Assembly (NCBI RefSeq): GCF_007827955.1
Contig: NZ_VITR01000019.1
Coordinates: forward strand, 1-64,000
Origin: Nitrospirillum pindoramense
GTDB taxonomy: Bacteria > Pseudomonadota > Alphaproteobacteria > Azospirillales > Azospirillaceae
Direction: 5' to 3'
Length of the DNA: 64,000 bases
Positions 35,639 to 44,550 of this stretch are shown piece by piece; position 1 is the stretch's first letter; the number at the start of each line of letters is the position of its first letter. Below the pieces are notes generated by a model. That model was not told where the DNA came from. It worked only from the letters and a program-made list of their open reading frames with translations, and did not search any database. Made by a program: the position numbers and the translations under genes.

Positions 35639-35659
35639 CCGGCGCCTGTCACGCGCCGG
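35639..35659 (-). terminator. Candidate hairpin after the lysozyme gene
   Basis: CCGGCGC (35639-35645) and GCGCCGG (35653-35659) form a perfect 7-bp stem with a 7-base loop, about 27 bp beyond the lysozyme stop on the minus strand. A second small dyad CCGGGA/TCCCGG abuts it. No T-run follows, so the terminator role is tentative. Confidence 0.4.
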
Positions 35660-35685
35660 CTAGGGATAGCTCCACCGCCTAGGTG

Positions 35686-36135
35686 TCACGCCGTGAGGAA
35701 CAGGGCCTGTTCCTTCTGCCGGCGGGCCGCCAATCCCGGCAGCGTGACCAGCTGGCCATTCACATGCGCCTTGTCCCAAACCAGGAATTGGGCGGCGGCG
35801 CCTTGATAATCGCCCTGGTTCAGCAGGCGCAGCAGCGTGGACTGGGTCAGGGCGCCGACCCCAAGGTTGAAGGCGAAATCCGTGAGGGCCGCGTACTGGT
35901 TATCGGTCAACGGCACGGTCACCGCCGCCATAACGCCATTGCCGGCGGTGGCCAGGTCTTGGGCCAGCAGATCCTGGGCCTGGGCCTCGGTGATGGTCAT
36001 GCCCTCCGTGACATCGGGGCCCGTGTGGCCGTAGCCGATGGTCAGGTGCCCGGCCGGGCAAAGATAGGCGGTCAGGTTCAGGCCCTCGGACTCCTCGGTC
36101 AAGGCAATCCCCGCTGCGTTCACGGCCCTGGTCAT
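35686..36135 (-). CDS. GH24 phage-type lysozyme with Cys in the catalytic triad
   Basis: 149 residues, full length for a T4/P21-type endolysin. The active site reads ESEGLNLTAYLCPAGHLTIGYGHT, given here in two parts: ESEGLNLTAYLC and PAGHLTIGYGHT. Glu17, Cys26 and Thr32 occupy the spacing of T4 Glu11, Asp20 and Thr26, so the usual Asp is Cys, a variant known in some phage endolysins. AALTDFAFNLGVGAL and GLAARRQKEQALF match the C-terminal lobe. It hydrolyses peptidoglycan. No signal peptide and no holin or other phage gene is nearby, so it may be a domesticated gene or a prophage relic. GGAG lies 12 bases before the start. Confidence 0.88.
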   Translation of the reverse strand: MTRAVNAAGIALTEESEGLNLTAYLCPAGHLTIGYGHTGPDVTEGMTITEAQAQDLLAQDLATAGNGVMAAVTVPLTDNQYAALTDFAFNLGVGALTQSTLLRLLNQGDYQGAAAQFLVWDKAHVNGQLVTLPGLAARRQKEQALFLTA

Positions 36136-36414
36136 TCGCTGCTTGATCTCCTCTTCGTGGCGCCACGCAAAGGTGGCGCAATTCAGGATTGCCTTTATAG
36201 GTCCGCTCTACCCGCGACCGAACCGGAAAGCCGATCCGGCCGACGTCAATTTGACCAAAGGGCCGGGCGTCTCCATCTTTCGTCCGCCCTCCTTCGTCCG
36301 CGTTGGGCGTACGGTATCTCCATTGTATTGTCGGATTCTTAAGGTCCGCCGCCCTGGCTGCGCCCCCAACGGGGTAATCCAGGAATTGGCCTTAGCAAGA
36401 AAGGTCCGCCCGCG

Positions 36415-37110
36415 ATGATCCGTCTGCCGCTCCCCCGCCCGCGTCTGCCCCGTTTCCGCCGGGCGCATCTGATCGCCGCGGTGGTGTCCACCCTGGTGGC
36501 CCTGCCCATGGCGGCCAAGGCGGAATATGCCTACACCGCCAGCGGCACGATCCTGCGCGCCGGTCCCGGCGGCGGCTATCCCGCCATCGCCAGCCTGCCG
36601 CCCGGGGTGTCGTTGAACGTCTATGGCTGCCTTGCCGGCTGGTCGTGGTGCGACGTGGATTTCCAGGGCTACCGCGGCTGGCTCTATGGCGGCAGCCTGC
36701 TGTATCCCTACCAGGGTCAGCGGGTTTACCTGCCGCAGTTCGGCGGGGTGATCGGCCTGCCCGTCATCACCTTCTCGTTCAATGAATATTGGGGCCGCTA
36801 CTACCGCGACCGCCCGTGGTTCGCGGATCGCCACCGCTGGGAACGCCTGCCGCCGCCCCGCCCCATCTATCGCCCTGGGCAGGACTTCCGCCCCGGTCCG
36901 GGCCCCGGCCGGCCTGGGTGGGAGCATCATGATTGGGACCGCCACGACGGCCATCCCGGCCCCGGGCCCGGCCGCCCTGGTCCGGGCGACCGTCACGACG
37001 GCCCAGGCCGGCCCGGCCCCGGAGGTCCCCCCGGCGGGCCGGGTGGCGACCATCGCGGGCCCGGAGGCGACGACCATCGCGGCGACGGGGACCACGGCCC
37101 CCGTCGTTGA
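36415..37110 (+). CDS. Secreted SH3-domain protein with Gly/Pro/His/Asp-rich tail
   Basis: 231 residues. A basic start and hydrophobic stretch (LIAAVVSTLVALPMAAKA) form the signal peptide. Residues about 37-100 are a bacterial SH3 domain: YTASGTILRAGPGGGYPAIASLPPG, here split as YTASGTILRAGPGG and YPAIASLPPGVSLNVYGC, then WSWCDVDFQGYRGWLYGG. A short linker with VYLPQFGGVIGLP leads to about 90 residues of repeated PGPGRPG, HDG and DHRG units, likely disordered and able to bind metal. SH3b domains usually bind cell-wall peptides. It is divergent from the lysozyme across 279 bp, which hints at a shared wall-related role, not proven. Confidence 0.78.
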   Translation: MIRLPLPRPRLPRFRRAHLIAAVVSTLVALPMAAKAEYAYTASGTILRAGPGGGYPAIASLPPGVSLNVYGCLAGWSWCDVDFQGYRGWLYGGSLLYPYQGQRVYLPQFGGVIGLPVITFSFNEYWGRYYRDRPWFADRHRWERLPPPRPIYRPGQDFRPGPGPGRPGWEHHDWDRHDGHPGPGPGRPGPGDRHDGPGRPGPGGPPGGPGGDHRGPGGDDHRGDGDHGPRR

Positions 37111-37125
37111 AACCAGGGTCCGGCG

Positions 37126-39447
37126 TCAGCCAACCGCGACGACGATATCGGCCGGCATCCCCGGCCGGGTCGACAGGCCCGGCGGGGAGGCCACAAGACG
37201 CAGGCGCACCTTGCTATCGCCGCCAACCGGAACCGCCACCGCGTGGTAGGCCGTTCCCGTGACCCGACCCTGCCAGACCCAGCGGCCCTGCCCATCATCG
37301 GCATACACATCATGATGGGCCGCGGCGGGATCGGGTGCCCAGCGCAGGCGCACCTCCGCCCGGCCGCTGCCGGTGCCGGTTGACCGCGCCTGGGCCATAA
37401 GGCCGCGCGGCGCCGGCATCGCGGCGTCGCCCGGCGCGGCACCGATGTACATTTCCCCGATACGGACATCCATCACTTCACCAGACCCCTTGGCGCTCGT
37501 GCCCTTGGCGGCGGCACCCAGCAGCAGGGCCGCGATGGTGCGCCCGTGATAGGGGTCCAAACGCAGCGTCAGGCGGGACCAGCCGTCGGCCAGGTCCTGC
37601 CGGGGTGCGCCGGCCAGGGGCAACCAGACGGGCGCCGCCGGCCTATCGGCGAACAGGAGGCCCAGGCGCAAGGCATCGGCCCCCTGCCCCTTCACCACCA
37701 GCTGAACCACGGGGGTGATGGCCGCGTCCACGGTCAGCGCGGTCTTGTACAGCCATACCCGCGTCGCATTGGCGGGCCCCAGCGTTCCCGTGACGCCCAG
37801 GGAGGAACCGCCGTTGAACGCCGTGTCATAGGCGTAATCGACCGCAAGCAAATCCGCTGCCGACGCGCCGGCAGCCCCTGCCAGCGGCTCAATCCGCCAT
37901 TGCCAGGTGGGCAGGATGTCCTGGATGCCCAGGTTGTACCACGGCTGCTCCGCCACGACCGCGCCATCGACATGGAAGCGGTCGCCCTCGCCCGTGTTGA
38001 ACCGGGTGACGAAAGGGAAGGCGCCGATCACCGAACGCTCGGCGATAAAATTGGCGACGCCATAGGTCATGGGCAGGTTCAACTGGTCCGTGGCCTTGGG
38101 GGCCGCCGGGTCATAGTCGGTATAGCGGTGGCGCCCCCGGGCGGCGTTGGGAAGATAGGCCTGCGCCTGGGCCGCGTCCGGCGCGTTGTCGGCGGCGGGG
38201 TTCTGCGACTGCCCGCTGAAGAACTGGCGTTCCAGAATGCCCAGGATGCGGCGGTCGGAGTGCGCGCCCGGCGGCTCGCCGGGAAGCGCCCGCTGGGTCC
38301 GCACCACGCGCAGCACGTTGCGCAGCCCATCCTCCACGCTGTAGACCTGAAGGCCGCCATAGGCGTAGGCGCCGTCGTTGGGGTGGATGACCTGCGGGGC
38401 GGCGGCCCCCAGATAGCCGGGACCTGGATAAAGCTGGAGGCCGAAATAGGCCACGGCGCGCGGGTCGAACCCATTGCGCAGGTAATAGGCGCGCACCTCC
38501 AGCGGCGCCACCGGCGCGCCGGAGCAGCAGCTGCCCGGCCCGCCATACCGGCTCCACCCTTGATCCAGCATGGTGCTGTCGGCGTACGCTTGGCCCGGCC
38601 GGTCGCCACGGCGGCGCATCAGCCAGTCCATATCGGTGCCGCCGTCATAGAACTGGATATGGAAATCGGTGAGGCCGCGCCGCTTCGCCTCGTCGCGCAT
38701 GGCGGCGACCCAGTCCAGGACCTGGGCCTCCGCCTCCTCCGTCCCATTCTCGAAATTCACGAAATAGCCGTCGAAGCCGAAATACGCCGCCAGGTCCACC
38801 AGCTTGCGGGCGACCTGGGGCATGGGCACGGCGCTGCCGTCGTAATGGCGGCGGTCGGGCTGGAAAATGGTGCCCAGGGCCAGGGCGCCGTTGCGGTGTG
38901 CCACGTCGACCAGCGCCGGGTTGGGGATCATGCCGGTGCCGCGCCAGCCCACGACGATGTCGTGGTAGGTAAAGATGCGCGGCACCTGCACGCCGCCCGG
39001 AAGCGGGGTGCCGTAACGCCGCCGCATCAGCGTTTCCTCGGAAACGCCCGCCGCCAGGGGGCCATAGCAGTCGGACAGGCTGGCGACACCGGGCACCGTG
39101 TCCAACGCCGGATGGGCCTGGGTGGCGGCAAACGGCGCGATGCGGTGGGCGCGTCGCACCTGGGACTGGAAATAGGGCGCGTCCGCGTCCGCCTGGGGAT
39201 CGTACTCCATCAGCGCCTGGAAAGCGTCCCACCCGGCTCCATCCGGTGTCGAGGGGACGGGCGTCAGGGGATAGCGTGGGGCCCAGGCGCCCCCATCCGG
39301 TAGGGCATCCGCCGCGCGGGCGGACAAGGCGGACGGCGGCGCCATGCTTCCCGCCGCCAGCGCCGCCAAGGCCAGGGAAGCGAAATCCCGGCGCGACAGC
39401 CGGGATGGACCGTAAGGCCGGGATGGACCGTAAGAATGTGCCGACAC
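37126..39447 (-). CDS. Tat-exported GH85 endo-beta-N-acetylglucosaminidase
   Basis: 773 residues from GTG at 39447, which has GGGGGA 6 bases upstream. Earlier in-frame ATGs at 39516 and 39507 fall in or before the terminator of the neighbouring receptor gene and are rejected. The N-terminus has SRRDFASLALAALAAG, a twin-arginine signal. The GH85 barrel contains FTYHDIVVGW, IFQPDRRHYDG, and FDGYFVNFENG with the paired Asn231/Glu233 of ENGases. C-terminal beta-sandwich domains follow (from about 500). ENGases cut the chitobiose core of N-glycans, releasing the glycan. It lies directly downstream of a TonB receptor gene but behind a strong terminator, so transcription may be separate. Physiologically it would feed GlcNAc-containing glycans to the cell. 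Confidence 0.9.
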   Translation of the reverse strand: MSAHSYGPSRPYGPSRLSRRDFASLALAALAAGSMAPPSALSARAADALPDGGAWAPRYPLTPVPSTPDGAGWDAFQALMEYDPQADADAPYFQSQVRRAHRIAPFAATQAHPALDTVPGVASLSDCYGPLAAGVSEETLMRRRYGTPLPGGVQVPRIFTYHDIVVGWRGTGMIPNPALVDVAHRNGALALGTIFQPDRRHYDGSAVPMPQVARKLVDLAAYFGFDGYFVNFENGTEEAEAQVLDWVAAMRDEAKRRGLTDFHIQFYDGGTDMDWLMRRRGDRPGQAYADSTMLDQGWSRYGGPGSCCSGAPVAPLEVRAYYLRNGFDPRAVAYFGLQLYPGPGYLGAAAPQVIHPNDGAYAYGGLQVYSVEDGLRNVLRVVRTQRALPGEPPGAHSDRRILGILERQFFSGQSQNPAADNAPDAAQAQAYLPNAARGRHRYTDYDPAAPKATDQLNLPMTYGVANFIAERSVIGAFPFVTRFNTGEGDRFHVDGAVVAEQPWYNLGIQDILPTWQWRIEPLAGAAGASAADLLAVDYAYDTAFNGGSSLGVTGTLGPANATRVWLYKTALTVDAAITPVVQLVVKGQGADALRLGLLFADRPAAPVWLPLAGAPRQDLADGWSRLTLRLDPYHGRTIAALLLGAAAKGTSAKGSGEVMDVRIGEMYIGAAPGDAAMPAPRGLMAQARSTGTGSGRAEVRLRWAPDPAAAHHDVYADDGQGRWVWQGRVTGTAYHAVAVPVGGDSKVRLRLVASPPGLSTRPGMPADIVVAVG
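39399..39434. repeat. Tandem 18-bp duplication in the GH85 signal-peptide region
   Basis: GCCGGGATGGACCGTAAG occurs twice without a gap (39399-39416 and 39417-39434). On the minus strand it encodes the doubled SYGPSR/PYGPSR just ahead of the twin-arginine motif. It is in frame, so it only lengthens the region before the Tat signal. Confidence 0.85.
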
Positions 39448-39471
39448 GGGTGTCCCCCACGCTGCGGATAG

Positions 39472-39504
39472 AAAAAGCCCCGCGCGGCGTATACCGCGCG
39501 GGGC
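39472..39504 (-). terminator. Rho-independent terminator of the TonB receptor gene
   Basis: An 11-bp perfect stem GCCCCGCGCGG/CCGCGCGGGGC (39477-39487 and 39494-39504, 6-base loop) is followed on the minus strand by TTTTT (39476-39472). It begins 12 bp after the receptor stop. This also decides the GH85 start, which must lie beyond it. Confidence 0.9.
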
Positions 39505-39515
39505 CATGACCGGCA

Positions 39516-42494
39516 TCAGAACGAGACGGTGAAGCCCATCTGCACCATGCGGCCCAAGGCGTCATAAACCTGAGGGATGGTGTTCGAACGGGCCAGCGAG
39601 ATGTTGTACGAGTTGGCCACGATCGGCGGCATCTTGTCCGTCAGGTTGTTGACGGTCAGCCGCAGGCTGATCTGCTCGTTGACCATGTAGCCCACCGCCA
39701 CGTCGAAGTAGTCGTACGACGGGATGGAGGTGAAGGTGGTGACCCGCGTGGAGGCGCTGGCGCCCAGCGCCGGGTCGTTGCTGTTGGCGGCGTTGGTGAC
39801 GCCGGAGATGTGGCGCCAGTTGAGGGAGATGCTGTAGGCGCCGCCATCGCGCATGTAGGTGCCGCGCAGGTTGTGCGTCCAGGCCGGGAACGGCTGGTTG
39901 CAACGCGGGCCGAAGTAACCGACGCAGCTGGCGGCCAGCGAGTTGGGCGTGTCCTGCCCACCGGTGCGGGTGCTGAGCGAGCCGTTGAAGTCGAAATCGA
40001 GATGACCGCCCAGCTCGGCCACCGGCAGCAGGTACTGGGCCTGGAAATCGTAGCCCTCGGCGAAGGTCTTGTAGTTGTTGGTATTGCCGTAGGTGACGAA
40101 GCCGGCGCTGGGCGTGCCGCCGCGCACGGTGTCGTAGCTGGTAAGCGAGCCGTCGGGGTTGCGGTTGAAGTGGCTGCAATAGTAGGCGGTGGCGAACAGC
40201 GCGCAGCTGCTGCTGTAGAAGTCGTCGTAGTTAAAGCCGATCGAGCTGTCGATCATGATCAGGTAACGGTCGGCCGACAGGGTCAGGCCCGGCAGGAAGC
40301 TGGGCTTCAGCACCGCGCCATAGGTCAGGGTGTGGGCCGTTTCCGGGTCCAGCACGAAACCGCCCTGGCGCGCCAGGCAGGCGTTGTCGTCGCACTGCTT
40401 GATATGACCGTACTGGGCGGCGGTGACACCGGTCAGCTGGCAGGCGGCGAGGCTGGCCGTGGGGTTGCTGCCGGCGCAGATGTCGGGGCCGCCCGAGGTG
40501 AAGTCGATGGCTTGGTTGTTCTCATAGATGTTGGGGGCGCGGGCCGCCTTGTTGTAGCTGGTGCGCAGGGTCACGTCCGGCACCGGGGCGTAGGTGCCCT
40601 CGATCTTCCAGGTGGTGAAGGTGTCCGGGTTGGTGTCGTACTTGGACCAGCGATAGCCGCCCTGGGCGGACAGCAGATGCACGAAGGGCTTGTCCTGGAC
40701 CAGCGGCGCCTGGACCTCGATATAGCCTTCCTTCACGCTCTGGCTGGCCTTGAAGTTACTGCCGTAGCCCGCGTTGCTGACGAAGGCGGCGTCGACGGTG
40801 TTGTTCTCCATGTCCTTGCGGTATTCACCGCCGAAGGCCACCGCCACGCCCTCACTGGCCAGCGGGCTGGTGACACCGTACCGTCCCAGGTCGCCGTTGA
40901 CGTTGACGGTGGCGTCCCACAGGGTGCCGATCTGTTCCTGCGTGCCGCCGTAGCCGCCTTCATAGAAATTGACCAGGGCCGAGCTGCCGCCATTGGCCAC
41001 GAAGATGTTGGCCGGAACGCAGTTGGGGCTGGTGCCCGCCACCTTGGCGGCGCAGGTGGGCGTGCCGTTGACGTTGACGACGTTCAGGGAGTCGGCCTGG
41101 GTCTGGTAGACCGGGTTCTCGAAAGCCGGCTTGTAGGTCTTGTCGAACCGGGCGTACACGCCGCCGACGTCATAGTGCCAGGCGTCAAGGACCTTGCCGC
41201 GGAAGCCGGCCGTGACGCGCTGGTTTTCATTCAAATAATAGTCCTTCAGCTGCGCCGTGCTGTCGAACTGGTAACGCACCTCGGTCGGCATCAGGGTGTT
41301 GGTGCCCGCCAGGGAACCGCACAACGCCTGCTGTTGCTGCGCCGACATCAGGGGGTTGTTGCAATTGATGTTGTAGGACGACTCGCCAAAAGTTGAAGGC
41401 GAGTAAAGCCGCGATGTGCGGAACTGGTTATAGGAGGTGTCGCTGGAGATCAGGTAAGAACTGTAGAACTCGACCGAATCGGTAAGATCATAATTCAGGA
41501 ACAATCCGCCATTGATGCGCTCATCCTGACGCTGCAGATAATAATCCTGGTAGGAATTGTATCCATAAGTCTGGTCGCGGGTGACAAAGGTCGGCGACCC
41601 GTCCTTGGCGTTGGAGAAAACCTTGCCGGCGTTGTCGCCGGACTGCGGGCTGAAATAGCCGTACTTGGAGTAGGTGGAGGTCTGGCAGGATAGCGGGCCG
41701 TCGGTGCTGGCCTGGATCAGGCCGCAGGCGGAAAAGTCCCGGTCCTTGTACAACACAGGTTCCGTCCGGCGATAATCGGCGAAGGCGCGGACATTAAGCC
41801 GCCCATCGGCGAACGAATGGCCCCAGGCGGCGCTGAAATCGCCACGCCCGCCGTCCCAGGCCTGGCCGTTGGGCGAGCCGATACCGTAACGGTCGGCCAC
41901 CGGCTGCACGATGGTGCGCTGGTTGTAATGGTCGTAAAGGCTGTAGTTGCCGCTGACCTGGAAGCCGTTGAACTCCTTCTTCAGCATGAAGTTCACCACG
42001 CCGGCCACCGCGTCGGAGCCATAGGCGGCGGACGCGCCGCCGCTCAGCACGTCGATGCGCTCCAGGAAGGCGACGGGGATGATGTTGACGTCCAGGCCGA
42101 TGTTGGTCGCCACCCGCTGGCCGTCGATCAGGGTCAGGGTGCGGCCGAAGCCGATGCGGCGCAGGTTGATCTTCTGCGCGCCATCGCTGTCCTGATAGGT
42201 CTGCTGGTTGTCAGGCGACACCTGCGGCAGGCGGTTCAGGATGTCCTCGACGTTCAGGGCGCCCGACTGCTGGATTTCCAGCGCCGTCACCGACGTGATG
42301 GGCGCCGCCGAGGTCATGTTGGGCCGCGCCGCGATGTGCGAGCCCACGACCACCACTTCCGCCAATTCATCGGCGCCGCTATCCGCGCCCTGCGCTGTTT
42401 GATCCGCCGCCCATGCGGACTGGGCCCCCGTCAGGCCCATGGCGCCAAGGGCAATGCCCAGCGCCACGGTGGATGGGACATATCGTGAAACCAT
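39516..42494 (-). CDS. TonB-dependent outer-membrane receptor (large, Oar/sugar-type)
   Basis: 992 residues from the ATG at 42494, preceded by AGGGGG; the frame is open 57 codons upstream. A signal peptide ends AWAAD. Then come a TonB-box-like LAEVVVVGSHIA, and a plug with SVTALEIQQSGALNVEDILNRLPQ (here in part), RRIGFGRTLTLIDGQRV and SGGASAAYGSDAVAGVVNFML. The large barrel is rich in aromatic strands and ends in Phe (MVQMGFTVSF). Paired Cys residues in loops suggest disulfides. Large receptors like this in alphaproteobacteria carry oligosaccharides or peptides. The divergent symporter, the LacI regulator and the GH85 enzyme behind it suggest an N-glycan or related sugar as substrate (inference). 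Confidence 0.9.
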   Translation of the reverse strand: MVSRYVPSTVALGIALGAMGLTGAQSAWAADQTAQGADSGADELAEVVVVGSHIAARPNMTSAAPITSVTALEIQQSGALNVEDILNRLPQVSPDNQQTYQDSDGAQKINLRRIGFGRTLTLIDGQRVATNIGLDVNIIPVAFLERIDVLSGGASAAYGSDAVAGVVNFMLKKEFNGFQVSGNYSLYDHYNQRTIVQPVADRYGIGSPNGQAWDGGRGDFSAAWGHSFADGRLNVRAFADYRRTEPVLYKDRDFSACGLIQASTDGPLSCQTSTYSKYGYFSPQSGDNAGKVFSNAKDGSPTFVTRDQTYGYNSYQDYYLQRQDERINGGLFLNYDLTDSVEFYSSYLISSDTSYNQFRTSRLYSPSTFGESSYNINCNNPLMSAQQQQALCGSLAGTNTLMPTEVRYQFDSTAQLKDYYLNENQRVTAGFRGKVLDAWHYDVGGVYARFDKTYKPAFENPVYQTQADSLNVVNVNGTPTCAAKVAGTSPNCVPANIFVANGGSSALVNFYEGGYGGTQEQIGTLWDATVNVNGDLGRYGVTSPLASEGVAVAFGGEYRKDMENNTVDAAFVSNAGYGSNFKASQSVKEGYIEVQAPLVQDKPFVHLLSAQGGYRWSKYDTNPDTFTTWKIEGTYAPVPDVTLRTSYNKAARAPNIYENNQAIDFTSGGPDICAGSNPTASLAACQLTGVTAAQYGHIKQCDDNACLARQGGFVLDPETAHTLTYGAVLKPSFLPGLTLSADRYLIMIDSSIGFNYDDFYSSSCALFATAYYCSHFNRNPDGSLTSYDTVRGGTPSAGFVTYGNTNNYKTFAEGYDFQAQYLLPVAELGGHLDFDFNGSLSTRTGGQDTPNSLAASCVGYFGPRCNQPFPAWTHNLRGTYMRDGGAYSISLNWRHISGVTNAANSNDPALGASASTRVTTFTSIPSYDYFDVAVGYMVNEQISLRLTVNNLTDKMPPIVANSYNISLARSNTIPQVYDALGRMVQMGFTVSF

Positions 42495-42566
42495 AGTGCG
42501 CCCCCTGTTTTGTTTTGTTGCCAGTTTGCCGGCATAAAACGCCCGTGACGCTAACCATAACACTTC

Positions 42567-42603
42567 TGAAACCAGTTTCAATGCATATATGAAACTGGTT
42601 TCA
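42567..42603. promoter_or_regulatory. Pair of LacI-type operators between receptor and symporter genes
   Basis: TGAAACCAGTTTCA (42567-42580) and TGAAACTGGTTTCA (42590-42603) are exact reverse complements of each other, and each is itself a near-perfect dyad around the centre. Their centres are 23 bp apart. The form TGAAAC-N2-GTTTCA is typical of LacI/GalR-family operators. They lie 73 bp upstream of the receptor start on one side and about 206 bp upstream of the symporter on the other. The LacI-family gene at 44551 is the obvious candidate regulator. Confidence 0.82.
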
Positions 42604-42808
42604 CTAATGGCGCAACGATGCAGCCCCGCCATCCGGACCATGACCAGCGTGGGGGCGGGCGCCACGGCATCCGCCGCATACGAATTCTTGTTGTGGTCGG
42701 CCCCCCTTCCTGTGCCATGAAGGACGCACCGGCTGGATTTGCGGCCGAGGCACGAAGCCGGCGCGACAAAGCAGCGCGGGGAAAATCAAGGGATCGGGAG
42801 GGGATTGC

Positions 42809-44395
42809 ATGGTGCCGGTTGCAGGCATGGCCTGGGTCGACTACGCCATCGTGGCGCTGTATCTCATCGGCATCGTGTCATTGGGTCTGTACCTGGCCCG
42901 CCGCCATTCCTCGACCGAGGATTTCTTCCTGGCGTCGCGCGGCACCACCTGGCCCGTCATCGGCCTGGCGCTGCTGGCCTCCAACATCTCGTCCACCACG
43001 CTGATCGGGCTGGCGGGCGCCGCCTACGGCACCGGCATCTCTGTCTACAACTACGAATGGATGGCGGCGGCCGTCCTGGTGTTCTTCTGCGTCTTCTTCC
43101 TGCCCTTCCTGCTGCGGTCCAAGGTCTACACCCTGCCGGAGTTCCTGGAGCGGCGGTACAGCGGCCTGGCGCGCAGCTATTTCTCAGGCCTGACCCTGTT
43201 CCTGAACCTGGTGGTGGACACGGCAAGCGCCCTCTACGGCGGCGCCCTGCTGTTCAAGCTGCTGCTGCCCGGCGTACCCCTGTGGCAGATCGTGATCGTG
43301 CTGGCCGTCTCGGCCGGCATCTACACCATCGCCGGCGGCCTGCGCGCCGTGATCTATACCGAGACCATCCAGGCCGTGCTGCTGCTCACGGCGTCCGCGA
43401 TCATCGCCGTGCGCACCTTCCTGAAGGCCGGCGGCTGGGACGCGGTCATGGGCGCCGTCGATCCCGCCAAGCTGTCGCTGATCCGGCCCTTGAGCGACGC
43501 GGCCGTGCCCTGGCCCGGCCTGCTGACCGGCGTGCCCCTGCTGGGCTTTTACTTCTGGTGCACCAACCAGTTCATGGTGCAGCGCGTGCTGTCGGCCAAG
43601 GATGAGAACCATGGCCGCTGGGGCAGCCTGTTCGCCGGGGCGCTGAAGCTGCCCGTCCTATTCCTGATGGTGCTGCCCGGCACCGCCGCCATCCTGCTGT
43701 ACCCCAACCTGAAGTCGCCGGACCTGGTGTTCCCCACCCTGCTGTTCGGCCTGCTGCCCGCCGGCCTGGTGGGCCTGGCGGTGGCGGGCTTCATGTCGGC
43801 GCTGATGTCGTCCATCGCCTCCACCTTCAATTCCGCGTCCACCTTGTTCACCATGGACTTCGTGCGCCGCTGGAAGCCGGAGATGCAGGGCGCGGCCCTG
43901 GTCCGCGTCGGCCGGATGGCCACCCTGGTCATGGCCGTGGCCGCCATGGCCTGGGCGCCGCAGATCGAGCATTTCGGGTCGCTGTGGCAATACCTGCAGG
44001 TCATCATCGCCTACGCCGTGCCGCCGGTGATGGCGCTGTACCTGGTGGGCATCTTCTGGCGCCGGGCCAACGCCGCCGGGGCCGCCGCCTGTATCGCCGC
44101 CGGCGTGCTGGGCGGGGCGGCCCTGTTCGTGGCCAACACCGTGCTGGACGTGGTCAGCATCCACTTCCTGTATGTCGCCCCGCTGCTGTTCGTGCTGTGC
44201 GCCGCCGTGCTGGTGGTCGTCAGCCTGGCCACGGCCCCCGACGCGGCGGAGAAGTCCGCCGGCCTGGTGTGGACCCCGGCCTTCTTCCGCGAGGAGAGCG
44301 CCCGTCTGGCGCATGAACCGTTCTGGCGCAACTACCGCGTGCTGGCCGGCCTGCTGCTGGCCGCCACCGCCGCCATCGTCTACACCTTCCGCTGA
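42809..44395 (+). CDS. Sodium:solute symporter (SSS family, SGLT-like)
   Basis: 528 residues with about 13-14 TM helices. The start at 42809 has GGGAGGGG six bases upstream. SSS marks are SSTEDFFLASRGTTWPVIG, LALLASNISSTTLIGLAGAAY (part of TM1 with Na+-site residues), GGLRAVIYTETIQAVLLL, and AVAGFMSALMSSIASTFNSASTLFTMDF with the Ser pair of the conserved Na2 site. The glucose/myo-inositol branch is most similar by eye. It imports a sugar using the sodium gradient. It is divergent from the TonB receptor and followed by a LacI regulator, so it would carry the product across the inner membrane. Confidence 0.9.
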   Translation: MVPVAGMAWVDYAIVALYLIGIVSLGLYLARRHSSTEDFFLASRGTTWPVIGLALLASNISSTTLIGLAGAAYGTGISVYNYEWMAAAVLVFFCVFFLPFLLRSKVYTLPEFLERRYSGLARSYFSGLTLFLNLVVDTASALYGGALLFKLLLPGVPLWQIVIVLAVSAGIYTIAGGLRAVIYTETIQAVLLLTASAIIAVRTFLKAGGWDAVMGAVDPAKLSLIRPLSDAAVPWPGLLTGVPLLGFYFWCTNQFMVQRVLSAKDENHGRWGSLFAGALKLPVLFLMVLPGTAAILLYPNLKSPDLVFPTLLFGLLPAGLVGLAVAGFMSALMSSIASTFNSASTLFTMDFVRRWKPEMQGAALVRVGRMATLVMAVAAMAWAPQIEHFGSLWQYLQVIIAYAVPPVMALYLVGIFWRRANAAGAAACIAAGVLGGAALFVANTVLDVVSIHFLYVAPLLFVLCAAVLVVVSLATAPDAAEKSAGLVWTPAFFREESARLAHEPFWRNYRVLAGLLLAATAAIVYTFR

Positions 44396-44550
44396 GAGGC
44401 GGGCCCATGGGCGATCCGCTGCGCGTGTTGCCGGCCGGCACCAGCCGCCCGGATCTTAAGGAGCCGGAGCCGCGACGCGCATTGCGGGGACGCGCGGCCG
44501 ATTGCTATCATCCGCGCCCAGGGGAGCACCAAGAGGCCGGAATCAAGGGG

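Noticed and set aside
36208-37095. 295-codon minus-strand frame opposite the SH3 protein
   Set aside because: Low-complexity Ala/Gly/Arg; the plus strand has signal peptide and SH3 domain.
35686-37110. Lysozyme and SH3 genes considered as a prophage remnant
   Set aside because: No integrase, holin, capsid, tail gene or attachment-site repeat is visible nearby.
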